From Polyangiaceae bacterium (GTDB taxonomy: Bacteria > Myxococcota_A > Polyangia > Polyangiales > Polyangiaceae), in contig JAHBVY010000003.1 in assembly GCA_019637265.1 (NCBI GenBank), positions 124,001 to 188,000 on the forward strand: a stretch of DNA of 64,000 bases. The letters are read 5' to 3'. A program made the position numbers and the translations under genes. The notes beneath the pieces were generated by a model. That model was not told the DNA's origin and ran no database searches. It saw only the letters and a program-made list of their open reading frames with translations. This document shows positions 25,275 through 33,629 of this stretch, piece by piece. How positions within the stretch are numbered: the first letter of the stretch is position 1; each line of letters opens with the position of its first letter.

Positions 25275-28154
25275 TTACTTACTTTCAAAGAGGTCGTCGA
25301 ACACCGCATCGAACTCATCATCATCCCCCACGGCGCGCGTGGCGCTCGCGTGAGCGGTCGCCGGCTTCAGCGCGGCGATCCGCTCCTCCACGTCTCGGTA
25401 GCTTGGATCGCGCCGCGCGATCTTCTCGAAGTAGTAGAGGGCCTCCGCCACGCTCTGCTTCATCTCGTAGACGATGCCGAGATCGTAATAGAGGCTCATC
25501 TCCTGCTCCGCCGTCTTCTGGCGGGCGGCGAGCCCGCGCACGTAGGCCTCCGCGGAGCGATCCAGATCCCCGCCCTCGAGGTAGACCATGCCGATCATCG
25601 CGTAGCACATGCACTCACGCGCTGGGTCTCGCGCCGCGAGCTCGAACTCACCCACGGCGTCGTTCAAGAGCCCCATCTCTTTGTAGGCCACGCCCAGGTC
25701 ATAGTGAGTGGCGCTGTCTTGGTCGCTCACCTGCGCCCGCACGCCCTCCTTGAACTTGGCGAACACCTGATCGACGTCCACGTCGTCGCTGCTCCGGCTC
25801 CGCGTGGCGACGGGCGCCTCCAGCTCGTCGAGCGCGCCGAGGCTCGCGGCGATGTCGAAGGCGTCGTCGGATGGATCCAGCTCGCTCGCGCCGTAGTCCT
25901 CCACCTCGGCGTGAGCGCCGCGCGCGACGCGAGCGCCGCTCTCGCTCTCCGTCTGCGCCTCGATGCTCTGCTCGATCTCGTGGAGCCGCTCGAGCAGCAG
26001 CGGGTGACCTGGCACCCGGCGCAGCTGATCTTCCACGATCAGCTTGGCGTCCTCCCAGAGGCCGCGCGTGGCGAAGAACTCCGCTTCGTCCAGCGCCTCC
26101 TCCACCTGCTCCGTCTGGCTCGGGTCGAGCCCGGTGCTGCTGAGCCGCGGGGCGTCGTCGAAGTCCGCGCCGCCAGCGTCCTCCAGCTCGGCGTCGAGAT
26201 CATCGAAGCTCGGTAGGCCGTAGCTGCCCGCCGCCTCCGGCGGCAGCTCGTGGCCGTGCTCGGACAGCCCAGCTGTCAAGTCATCCTCATCGGCGCTGAG
26301 CGGGAAGCTCGGGAGCGGCGCGTCGCCGAACGGGTCGTCCACCTCGAATGGATCGGGGCGCGGACGATCGCTCGCCAGCGCCTCGGAGGCGCCGACCTCC
26401 TCGAGATCATAGGAGGGGAGCGGCTCGTTCGGGTCGTAGCCCTCCGGCGCGTAGCGCACCTGGGGCGCGGGGTAGCCGCCGCGTTGGGACTGCGGGCCGT
26501 AGTCCTCGTACCCGTAGCCCGCCTGGCCGCCGTGGGGGTGAGCCTGCGGCTCGGTGTAGTCGGCGGTGCCCTGGTAGTCTTCGTAGGCCGCGCCGGCGTA
26601 GGCCGTGGCCTCGTCGTCCTCCGCGTAGTCCTCGACGTAGGCTTCACCGCTGATCTGCGCGAGCATCTGGTGCGCGACCGCGTGGTTCGGCTCGGCCTCG
26701 AGCACCGCGTAGAGCTGCGCCTCCGCGTGCTCTAAGCGCTCCTCGTCCAGGTGGATGGCGGCGAGGGTGATCATCTCGCCGATGCTGGCGTCCGGATCCC
26801 CGGCCTCCCACAGCACGTCGCGGAGCTTCTCGCGCAGCGCGATGCCGCGCGGATCGATCTCCAGCGCGATGCGCAGTGTCTCCAGGGCCTTGGAGTAGAG
26901 CCGGAGCCTGCGGAAGCTCTCGGCGTCTACCAGCGCCTTGCGCGTGTGATGGCTGCCATCGAAGGAGCCCGGCTCCCCCAGCTCCTCCGCGGCTTCCAGC
27001 GCGTCGTCCACCACCACCACGTCGGGCGCGCTGTGACGCGGCGCCCGCATCGGCGGCTCCGCCACGCGCGGCGCCGCGACGGGCCGCACCGACTCGATCT
27101 CATCGTCAGGGACGCTGTCCGGCGCGATCGAGATGGGCGCCGCAGCCGAGCCCGCACGAGCCGAGCCCGGATTGACAGAGCCCGGACCAACCGAGCCCGG
27201 ATTGACAGAGCCTGGCGCGGTGCTGGCGGGGGCGAGGCGCGCGAGCGCCGTCACCGCCTCGTCGTGAGGAGCCACGCTCATGAGGTGGCCGATGAGCTGT
27301 TGGAACAGCTCGGCGTCCCCTTGCTCGCGCGCGAGGCGCGCCATCTCCTTGTAGACCTCGACGGCCTTGGCTTGCTGCCCAATCAGCGTGAAGGCCTGGG
27401 CGAGCAGCGAGAGGACGTCGAGGTTGCGCGGCTCCTTCTGGAACGCCGTCTGCAGCTTGGCCAGCGCCTGTAGGCCGTCTTGCTGACCACCGCGCTGGAT
27501 GTAGAGCTCCGCCGCCAGCAGCGAGTATTTCGTTTCCTGGCGGAAATGAAGGATGCGCTCCACCACCTTGAGCGCGTCGTCGCGGCGCCGGAGCTCGAGC
27601 AGCAGCTCGGCCGCGGCCCAGAACGAGCCGATGGCCTCGTCCACCGCTTGCACGCGGCAGCGCGCCTCCGCCAGGCGCAGGTGAGGCAGCGGGTTGTTCC
27701 GATCCAGCTCCACCATGCGCTCGAACACCGAGATGGCCTCGGCGTCGCGACCGCTCTTTTGAAAGCGCGTGGCCACCTCGTCGTAGGCGGCGAGGGCGTC
27801 CGTGGTGAGGCCCAGCTGCGAGTAGATCTCCGCGAGGCGTGGGACGATGTGCGCGTAGTGGTCCGCGAGGTGCGGGACGTGGTTTCGAATCAGCTCGCGG
27901 ATCTGCTTGTAGACGGCGATCGCCTTCAGGGCGAAGCCTTGCGAGGAGTAGAACTGCCCCACCCGATCGTAGGTGGCGATGGCGTCCGTGTAGGCTTGAG
28001 TGCGCGCCTGGAGATCGCCGATCTTCAGGAGCGTGCGGGCGTCGTTCGGATCCGCCTGGACGATCCGCTGGTACTCCTCGATGGCCCGGTCGTACCTCTT
28101 TTTATCGATGTACTTTTGGGCAGCTTGGAGACTCTTCTCACGGTCGACGGCCAC
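25275..28154 (-). CDS. Large tetratricopeptide-repeat scaffold protein
   Basis: 959 residues, no signal peptide, so cytoplasmic. The first ~290 residues are TPR units (AAQKYIDKKRYDRAIEEYQ, IATYDRVGQFYSSQGFALKA). A disordered segment follows with a five-fold PGSVN-like repeat encoded by 15-bp units (27148-27222), more TPR (400-500), then a Tyr/Glu/Asp/Pro-rich acidic region (500-680) and C-terminal TPRs (ATHYDLGVAYKEMGLLNDAV, YYDLGIVYEMKQSVAEALYY). Similar long TPR proteins with acid-rich middles occur in myxobacteria and are presumed scaffolds for envelope or motility complexes, but no specific role can be read here. Coupled to the downstream Cys-rich lipoprotein gene by 1 bp. Confidence 0.8.
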   Translation of the reverse strand: MAVDREKSLQAAQKYIDKKRYDRAIEEYQRIVQADPNDARTLLKIGDLQARTQAYTDAIATYDRVGQFYSSQGFALKAIAVYKQIRELIRNHVPHLADHYAHIVPRLAEIYSQLGLTTDALAAYDEVATRFQKSGRDAEAISVFERMVELDRNNPLPHLRLAEARCRVQAVDEAIGSFWAAAELLLELRRRDDALKVVERILHFRQETKYSLLAAELYIQRGGQQDGLQALAKLQTAFQKEPRNLDVLSLLAQAFTLIGQQAKAVEVYKEMARLAREQGDAELFQQLIGHLMSVAPHDEAVTALARLAPASTAPGSVNPGSVGPGSVNPGSARAGSAAAPISIAPDSVPDDEIESVRPVAAPRVAEPPMRAPRHSAPDVVVVDDALEAAEELGEPGSFDGSHHTRKALVDAESFRRLRLYSKALETLRIALEIDPRGIALREKLRDVLWEAGDPDASIGEMITLAAIHLDEERLEHAEAQLYAVLEAEPNHAVAHQMLAQISGEAYVEDYAEDDEATAYAGAAYEDYQGTADYTEPQAHPHGGQAGYGYEDYGPQSQRGGYPAPQVRYAPEGYDPNEPLPSYDLEEVGASEALASDRPRPDPFEVDDPFGDAPLPSFPLSADEDDLTAGLSEHGHELPPEAAGSYGLPSFDDLDAELEDAGGADFDDAPRLSSTGLDPSQTEQVEEALDEAEFFATRGLWEDAKLIVEDQLRRVPGHPLLLERLHEIEQSIEAQTESESGARVARGAHAEVEDYGASELDPSDDAFDIAASLGALDELEAPVATRSRSSDDVDVDQVFAKFKEGVRAQVSDQDSATHYDLGVAYKEMGLLNDAVGEFELAARDPARECMCYAMIGMVYLEGGDLDRSAEAYVRGLAARQKTAEQEMSLYYDLGIVYEMKQSVAEALYYFEKIARRDPSYRDVEERIAALKPATAHASATRAVGDDDEFDAVFDDLFESK
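27148..27222. repeat. Five tandem 15-bp coding repeats
   Basis: Consecutive 15-bp units starting GAGCC at 27148, 27163, 27178, 27193 and 27208; units 2 and 4 are identical (GAGCCCGGATTGACA). They encode, on the minus strand, the repeated PGSVN segment of the TPR protein. Confidence 0.75.
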
Positions 28155-28246
28155 GGCCTCGGATGCTCCTGGGGCTCGCTCGGGCGAACCTCACGTCGCG
28201 GGGTGGGGGCGCGGCGGCATGGCTCCGCGCGGGAGGTGAAATGCTA

Positions 28247-28666
28247 TCAGAACGGCTTCACGAGAGCGAGCGCCGCGGCGACCCCCGCGCAGGCGAGCAG
28301 CGCCCAACCCATCGCCGGGGCGGGGCCGGCCTCGGCCTTCTCGCCCTGGGCCATCTTGCGAGCGCGCGCGCCGATCACGTGGTGCAGCCCGATCACGAAC
28401 AGCGCGAACAGGAGCTTGCCGTGCATGAACTTCGTCGCCTTGAAGTAGTACGAGACGTTCATCACCAGCTGCGCCATACCCAGCGTAAACGCTAATAAAA
28501 ACGCTGGGTTAGCCAGCTTCTTGTAGACCGAGTACGCCAGCTCGCCGCGCACCTTGGGCTCCGGGGTGGAGCGGCCCAGGATGAAGGCGACGGCGACGAT
28601 CGAGCCGACCCAGAGCAGATCGGCGAGGACGTGGAGGCTCACGAGCACGGCGGGGAGGGGGCTCAT
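28247..28666 (-). CDS. HemJ/CopD-like small integral membrane protein
   Basis: 139 residues with four hydrophobic segments. It starts LPAVLVSLHVLADLLWVGSIVAV, carrying the membrane His of the HemJ/CopD families, then ELAYSVYKKLANPAFLLAFTLG and FMHGKLLFALFVIGLHH, where the clustered histidines resemble the haem/metal-binding sites of protoporphyrinogen IX oxidase HemJ and CopD-type proteins. It could oxidise protoporphyrinogen or bind copper/haem; sequence does not decide. ATG 28666 chosen (MSPLPAV); more upstream codons are non-coding. Divergent from tldD. Confidence 0.6.
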   Translation of the reverse strand: MSPLPAVLVSLHVLADLLWVGSIVAVAFILGRSTPEPKVRGELAYSVYKKLANPAFLLAFTLGMAQLVMNVSYYFKATKFMHGKLLFALFVIGLHHVIGARARKMAQGEKAEAGPAPAMGWALLACAGVAAALALVKPF

Positions 28667-29085
28667 GGGCGCCACTATGGAGCGGCCCAGCGCTCGGCGC
28701 ACTGCCAAAGCCCAAAATCCATCGCGGGTCGAGGCATCGCCGCGCGAGCGCAGCGGTGATCCCGGGGCCACGCCACGCACACGACGGCTCGGGGTCAGCC
28801 GGGGCGCTTCGTGATTTGGGGTCGCCACATCGCGTCGACCACGGGCTCAGGGAATTGGGGTTTGGGGGTTTGGCGTGGCGCTTCATGGCTGTGAGCCGCG
28901 CGGTGTCGTCAGGTGCGGTGCCGTCCAACCCCCAAAAATCGCTGAGTCATGCGCTGCGTCCGCCGAAGCCTAGCGGGTTTCCAATGGGTTCCCTGCACAT
29001 CGCTTCAGCTGCCGGTGAGCGCCTGATTCCGCCGAGCGCTTGCGACGCGGCCACGGCCGCCGCATGGTGGCGACCTGGACATTCC
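28667..29085. other. Intergenic region between HemJ-like gene and tldD
   Basis: A 419-bp gap with no credible gene. Its only structure is the G-rich family B element at 28861-28938. Promoters for both divergent genes must be here but none is clear. Confidence 0.5.
28861..28938. repeat. G-rich dispersed element with inverted ends (family B copy)
   Basis: TTTGGGGGTTTGG (28861-28873) and CCAACCCCCAAA (28925-28936) are inverted ends about 76 bp apart. The right side includes GGTGCGGTGCCGTCC followed by AACCCCC, matching 15691-15720 (opposite orientation) and 22802-22822. Confidence 0.6.
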
Positions 29086-30531
29086 ATGACCGAGAGCCAG
29101 CAATATCAGGCCCCCTTCGCCGCCGGTGGCAGCGCGGGGATCGACGCGGACGTTTGCCAACGCCTGCTGGGCGTCGCGCTCGCCCACGGGGGTGAGTACG
29201 CCGACCTGTTCTTCGAGTACCGCGCGGGCGGCGCGATCAGCTTCGAAGAGGGGATCACACGTAGCGCCTCGCGCTCGGTGAGCCTGGGGATGGGGGTCCG
29301 GGTGCAGCGCGGCGACGCGACGGGCTACGCCCACGTGGAGGACCTCAGTTGGGAGGCGATGAAGCGCGCCGCGGAGACGGCCGCGCGCATCGCGCAAGGG
29401 GGTGAGGGGACGCGCGTGGCTTCGCTCTCGCCGGTCTCGCTTCCGCGGCGTTACGAGCTCGCGGCGCCGCCCATCGATCAACCCGGCGTGCAGAAGCGGG
29501 AGCTGCTGGAGCGCGCGAGCCGCGCGGTGCTGGCGTTCGACCCGCGCATCATCAAGGCGGAGGCCTCTTACGTGGAGGAAATTCGCGCGATTTTGCTGGC
29601 TACCAGCGACGGCCGCATGGCTTACGACGTGCAGCCCTTGATGCGCTTCGGGGTGCGCGCCATCGCGGAGTCGGCGGGCAAGCGGGAGGCGGGGCGCAGC
29701 GGGGGTGGTGGGCGCATGAGCCTCGCTTACTTCGAGCAGCTGAGCCCCGAGCAGCACGCGAAGGTGGCGGCGGAGCAAGCGCTCACCTTGCTCGACGCGC
29801 GTCCGGCGCCCGCGGGGCAAATGGAGGTGGTGCTCGCGCCGGGCGACAGCGGCATCTTGCTGCACGAGGCGGTGGGGCACGGGCTGGAGGCGGATTTCAA
29901 CCGCAAGGGCACCAGCAACTACACCGGGCGCGTGGGGGAGGTGGTGGCGAGCGAGCTGTGCACCGTGGTGGACGACCCCACCTTCCTCGAGAGCCGCGGC
30001 TCGATCAACATCGACGACGAGGGCAATGAGCCGCAGAAGAACACGCTGATCGAGGGCGGTGTGCTGCGCGGCTACCTCCACGACCGCCTGAGCGCCAAGC
30101 ACTTCAAGCGGGAGCCGAGCGGCAACGGTCGGCGTGAGAGCTTCGCCTGCGCGCCGATGCCGCGCATGACCAACACCATCCTCACCGCCGGGCCCCACGA
30201 CCCGGAGGAGATCGTGAAGAGCGTGAAGCGCGGCGTCTACGCCAAGACCTTCGGGGGCGGCCAGGTGGACATCTCGAACGGGGATTTCGTGTTCTCGCTC
30301 ACCGAGAGCTACCTGATCGAGGATGGAAAAATAACGGCGCCGCTCAAGGGCGTGAATCTCATCGGCAACGGTCCCGAAACACTGGGTCAAGTAACCATGC
30401 TGGGCCACGACGTGGCCATCTCCGACGGGATCTGGACGTGCGGCAAGGACGGCCAGAGTGTCCCCGTCGGGGTGGGCTGCCCCACCATCAAGCTGGCGAA
30501 GATCACAGTTGGCGGAACCGACATCGGATAG
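29086..30531 (+). CDS. tldD: Metalloprotease TldD (microcin/modulator-of-gyrase processing family)
   Basis: Zinc protease of the TldD/PmbA family; in E. coli TldD and TldE form a heterodimer that trims unfolded peptides, matures microcin B17 and degrades CcdA. 481 residues. The metal site H260-E261-A-V-G-H265 (HEAVGHGLEADFNRKG) is the HExxxH motif of the family and the C-terminal Cys of CPTIKLAKITVGG is the third ligand region. MTNTILTAG and the YAKTFGGGQVDISNGDF segment are conserved. ATG 29086 gives normal length. tldE/pmbA is not in the window. A wHTH regulator begins 13 bp after the stop, so the two are probably co-transcribed. Confidence 0.95.
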   Translation: MTESQQYQAPFAAGGSAGIDADVCQRLLGVALAHGGEYADLFFEYRAGGAISFEEGITRSASRSVSLGMGVRVQRGDATGYAHVEDLSWEAMKRAAETAARIAQGGEGTRVASLSPVSLPRRYELAAPPIDQPGVQKRELLERASRAVLAFDPRIIKAEASYVEEIRAILLATSDGRMAYDVQPLMRFGVRAIAESAGKREAGRSGGGGRMSLAYFEQLSPEQHAKVAAEQALTLLDARPAPAGQMEVVLAPGDSGILLHEAVGHGLEADFNRKGTSNYTGRVGEVVASELCTVVDDPTFLESRGSINIDDEGNEPQKNTLIEGGVLRGYLHDRLSAKHFKREPSGNGRRESFACAPMPRMTNTILTAGPHDPEEIVKSVKRGVYAKTFGGGQVDISNGDFVFSLTESYLIEDGKITAPLKGVNLIGNGPETLGQVTMLGHDVAISDGIWTCGKDGQSVPVGVGCPTIKLAKITVGGTDIG

Positions 30532-30544
30532 ATCGAGGAGGCCC

Positions 30545-31252
30545 TTGGCCTTCGTGGCCGTGATTGGCCATGGCCCGCTGCTCGCGCGGGAAGAGGGCGC
30601 CGCGGCCACGCTGAGGCAGCTCGGCGCGGAGGTGCGCACGCTCGATCTATGGGACGACCCGCTGAGCTTGCTCGACGAGCCGGGAGGTCACGCGCGGCGT
30701 CCGCGCGCCTTGGTGTTCGAGGCGCTCGATCGCCCTGATTTGGCGGTGGGCGCGCTGCGCGCCGTGCGTCGCGAGGCCCAGTTCGACGGCGTGGGCGCGC
30801 TGATCGCCGTCACGGTGGGGCAGGTGGCGCGGGTGGAGCCCTCGGCGGGCTTCGATGATTTCGTCCTGTGTCCTTACGTTCCGGAGGAGCTCTACGCGCG
30901 GATCCGCGCGCTCGAGTGGCGGCGCAGCGAGTTCGCGACGGAGGAGCGCCACAAGGTGGGCGACATCGTGGTGGATCGCTTGGGTCAAGAGGTCACGGTG
31001 GCGGGGCGCCCCGTGCAGCTGACGGCCAAGGAGTTCGCGCTGCTCGCGCACCTGTGCGAGCACCGGGGTAAGGTGCTCACGCGGGAGCAGCTCTTGTCGC
31101 GGGTGTGGGGTACGGGCTACGAGGGCGGCCCGCGCACGGTGGACATCCACGTGCGCCGCCTGCGCGCGAAGCTGGGGGAGACCTTGCCGCTCGAAACCCT
31201 GCGCGGCTCGGGCTACAAGCTGAGCGCGCCCGCCTCCCTCGGGCAGCCATGA
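30545..31252 (+). CDS. OmpR-type winged-helix regulator with degenerate receiver
   Basis: 235 residues. The C-terminal 90 form a typical OmpR/PhoB winged helix (VQLTAKEFALLAHLCEHRGK, TREQLLSRVWGTGYEGGP, TVDIHVRRLRAKLGE). The N-terminal ~120 have receiver-like length and strand pattern, but the acidic pair is replaced by VIGHGPLL and the phospho-Asp position by Glu (ALVFEALDR), so classical phosphorylation is unlikely. TTG 30545 is used because GGAGG lies at 30537; GTG 30554 is an alternative. It begins 13 bp after tldD and ends 18 bp before pdxA. No histidine kinase is linked. Confidence 0.85.
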   Translation: MAFVAVIGHGPLLAREEGAAATLRQLGAEVRTLDLWDDPLSLLDEPGGHARRPRALVFEALDRPDLAVGALRAVRREAQFDGVGALIAVTVGQVARVEPSAGFDDFVLCPYVPEELYARIRALEWRRSEFATEERHKVGDIVVDRLGQEVTVAGRPVQLTAKEFALLAHLCEHRGKVLTREQLLSRVWGTGYEGGPRTVDIHVRRLRAKLGETLPLETLRGSGYKLSAPASLGQP

Positions 31253-31270
31253 GACCGCTGAGCCGACGAG

Positions 31271-32479
31271 ATGACCCCGCCGCGCCGTCGAGCCACCCTG
31301 CCTGCCGCTAAGTCAGCCGGCCAGTCTACTGGTGGGGCGGGTTCGAAGGCGTCGAAACGCACCGTAGGGGCGGGTTTGAAACCCGCCCAGCCTCCCGCCA
31401 AGCGGATTGCTTCCGCGCGGTCGCGAAGTGCGGGTCACCTGGTGGTCTCGATCGGGTGCCCGGCGGGGGTGGGCCCCGAGGTGTCCGTCGCGGCGGCCTT
31501 GCGCTACGCGGCGGGTGAGGCGCCCGCGGGGCCAGGGCGCACCCGCGTGAGGGGCGCGCGGCCGAGCGTGGTGCTGGTGGGGGACAGCGCCACGCTGCGG
31601 GCTGCGGTGGATTTTTTGGGGGTTGGGGAGCACCTGCTGGTGCCATTCGCGATGTCGGCTGACGGAGCGCCTGCGCCGCCAGGCGCCGTGCTCGTCTACG
31701 ACCCCGGCGTGCGGGTGTCACCGCGAGACCGCGCCCCAGGTGCCCCCACGCGTCGCGCCGGCGCCGCGCAGCTCGCCTTCATCGAGGCTGCTTACGGCCT
31801 CACCCGCGCGTTGCCGCGCGCCGCGCTCGTGACTGGCCCCGTGAGCAAGGAGGCGATCGCGCGCTCCGGAGTACCTGGTTCGGAGACCTTCCTAGGGCAC
31901 ACCGAGTGGCTGCAAGCGCTCGATGGCGCTGCGAGCAGCGTGATGTGCTTCGCCTCGCAGGCGCTGGTGACGAGCTTGGTCACGACACACCTGCCCGTCA
32001 GCGCGGTGCCGAGCGCCCTCACGCGAAGCGGGGTGAAGACGGCGTGCGTCGCCTTGGCGGAGCTGCTCGCCGCGCGGGGCCACGCCGAGCCCCGCATCGC
32101 CGTGTGCTCCTTGAATCCACACGCGGGTGAGGGCGAGCTGCTCGGCGTCGAAGAGCGCACCGCGATCGCTCCTGGTATCGGCGCGGCGCGGCGCGCGTGC
32201 GCGGCGCGCTTCATTGGGCCGATCGGCGCCGAGACGGCGTACCGCAAAGCGGCGCGCGGTGAGTACGCCGGGGTGGTGGCGATGTACCACGATCAGGCGA
32301 CCATCCCGATGAAGCTGCTCGCCTTCGGCGACGCCGTGAACATCACGATGGGCCTGTCCATCGTGCGCACCAGCGTGGACCATGGCACCGGCTACGACAT
32401 CGCCTGGCGCGGCACCGCCGATCCGTCAGGCATGCTGAGCGCGCTAGTCTGCGCCGAGCAGTTGCTCGCGCGGCGCTGA
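31271..32479 (+). CDS. pdxA: 4-hydroxythreonine-4-phosphate dehydrogenase
   Basis: NAD-dependent enzyme of the deoxyxylulose-5-phosphate route to pyridoxal phosphate; its product is joined with DXP by PdxJ, whose gene is near the right end of the window. 402 residues, about 60-70 longer than usual because of an Arg/Ala/Ser-rich N-terminal leader (residues 1-55) containing a perfect palindrome. Family motifs: GCPAGVGPEVSVAA, VTGPVSKEAI, GHTEWLQ (metal His), SLNPHAGEGELLG and MYHDQATIPMK (metal His). The true start might be GTG 31442 if the leader is untranslated, but ATG 31271 fits the short gap after the regulator gene. Confidence 0.92.
   Translation: MTPPRRRATLPAAKSAGQSTGGAGSKASKRTVGAGLKPAQPPAKRIASARSRSAGHLVVSIGCPAGVGPEVSVAAALRYAAGEAPAGPGRTRVRGARPSVVLVGDSATLRAAVDFLGVGEHLLVPFAMSADGAPAPPGAVLVYDPGVRVSPRDRAPGAPTRRAGAAQLAFIEAAYGLTRALPRAALVTGPVSKEAIARSGVPGSETFLGHTEWLQALDGAASSVMCFASQALVTSLVTTHLPVSAVPSALTRSGVKTACVALAELLAARGHAEPRIAVCSLNPHAGEGELLGVEERTAIAPGIGAARRACAARFIGPIGAETAYRKAARGEYAGVVAMYHDQATIPMKLLAFGDAVNITMGLSIVRTSVDHGTGYDIAWRGTADPSGMLSALVCAEQLLARR
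31368..31388. repeat. REP-like perfect palindrome inside pdxA 5' end
   Basis: GGGCGGGTTT and AAACCCGCCC are perfect 10-bp arms around a single G. CACCGTAGG precedes it. Similar GTAGGGGCGGG hairpins are scattered in many GC-rich genomes, so this looks like a REP-type insertion in the pdxA leader. Confidence 0.65.
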
Positions 32480-32620
32480 AGCCGCCGTCGTGCGCCGGTG
32501 CGAGGCCTAAAATGGCTCGTTATGCTGCTTGGTGGCAACGAGCGACGCTCACCTGGATGCGCGACGTTCGAGATCTGTTCGGTCGTCGGCGGTCGAGCGC
32601 GCACTCCTTCGGAGGTGCCC

Positions 32621-33469
32621 TCACGCCGGGTGGGTCGTCAGGGCGCCGCTCATGATTTGGATCAGGCCCTCGGGGTTGTCGGCGTGCACCCAGTGACCTG
32701 AGCCCTCGAGGGCGTGCAGCTTCACGCGGGCGGCGGGGGGGAGCGCCTCCGCGCGGGCGATGTCGGGCGGGGCGTAGCGATCGCTCTGGGTGGCGTACAG
32801 GAGGTGCACGTCGGGCGCGGCGCGGCGCGCCTCGAGCCAGGGCCACATATCCTCTCGGAAATAGTCGCGCAGCAGCTCTTGGATGATGGGGAGGTCGAAG
32901 GCCCAGCGGTAGCTCGCGCCATCGCGGCGCAGGTTCGTGGTCATCCAGCGGGCGATCGACTCCTGGGTGCCGCGCGCGGTGAGCGCCTCGAGCATCGCTT
33001 CACGGCTGGGGAATGGGTAGGGCTCCTCACGGGTCACCGCCTCCAAGGCCGTGAGCAGGTGCCCCACCTCCCCGCCGTGCCCGGTCGGCTGTTCGCCGGG
33101 CGGCGAGTCGAGCGCCCACACCTGGCGCAGGCCTTCGGGCATCAGCTGGGCGAACTTCAGCGCCACCTTGCCGCCGAAGGAGTGGCCGATCAGCGCGTCG
33201 GCGGTGAGCCCGTGGGCGTCCAGCGTGGTGGCGACGTCGCGCGCCGCGCGCGCCACGGTGAACGGTCCGCCTTGCGTCTGGGAGGCGGCGGCCGAGTCGC
33301 CGTGCCCCGGGAGATCGATCAAGGCGACTTGGCAGCCGGGGACGGTCTCCAGCAGGCGTCGCCCGAGTCCGCGCAGGTTGCCACCCGATCCGAGGATCCC
33401 ATGCAGCAGCACCAGGGTCCGCGCGGCGTGGGCGTCGCCGAGCCGTGTCATGGAGAGCGGGGAGGTCAT
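32621..33469 (-). CDS. Alpha/beta hydrolase (YbfF/ABHD11-like)
   Basis: 282 residues with a complete alpha/beta-hydrolase core: oxyanion loop LLHGILGSGGN, nucleophile elbow GHSFGGKVAL (Ser), acid in the strand after LLYATQSDRYAPP and catalytic His in SGHWVHADNPEGL. The DSPPGE stretch after the nucleophile and the HWVHAD ending resemble the YbfF/ABHD11 esterase subgroup. Start ATG 33469 with AAGGG upstream. Transcribed opposite to the methylase gene across 160 bp. An ester substrate, possibly acyl-CoA or short-chain, is inferred. Confidence 0.87.
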   Translation of the reverse strand: MTSPLSMTRLGDAHAARTLVLLHGILGSGGNLRGLGRRLLETVPGCQVALIDLPGHGDSAAASQTQGGPFTVARAARDVATTLDAHGLTADALIGHSFGGKVALKFAQLMPEGLRQVWALDSPPGEQPTGHGGEVGHLLTALEAVTREEPYPFPSREAMLEALTARGTQESIARWMTTNLRRDGASYRWAFDLPIIQELLRDYFREDMWPWLEARRAAPDVHLLYATQSDRYAPPDIARAEALPPAARVKLHALEGSGHWVHADNPEGLIQIMSGALTTHPA

Positions 33470-33629
33470 CGGCCCTTAGGTAGTACGGGCGCGGCTCGGG
33501 TGGCCAGCGTCCTCACACCGTGAGCTGTCTGGCGGCGCGTGCCTTCCAGTACGTGGACCCATCGCGAGGGTAGCCGAGCAACGGGCGCTCCCCTCGACAA
33601 GCGTCGCAGAGTCGGATACCCGAGCCGGC

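Noticed and set aside
29005..30639. Long antisense frame over tldD
   Set aside because: Mirrors tldD codons; tldD has an intact HExxxH site and good start.
31611..31628. TTTTTTGGGGGTTGGGG inside pdxA as another family B element
   Set aside because: It codes for DFLGVGE in a normal part of PdxA, so probably coincidental; no inverted partner.
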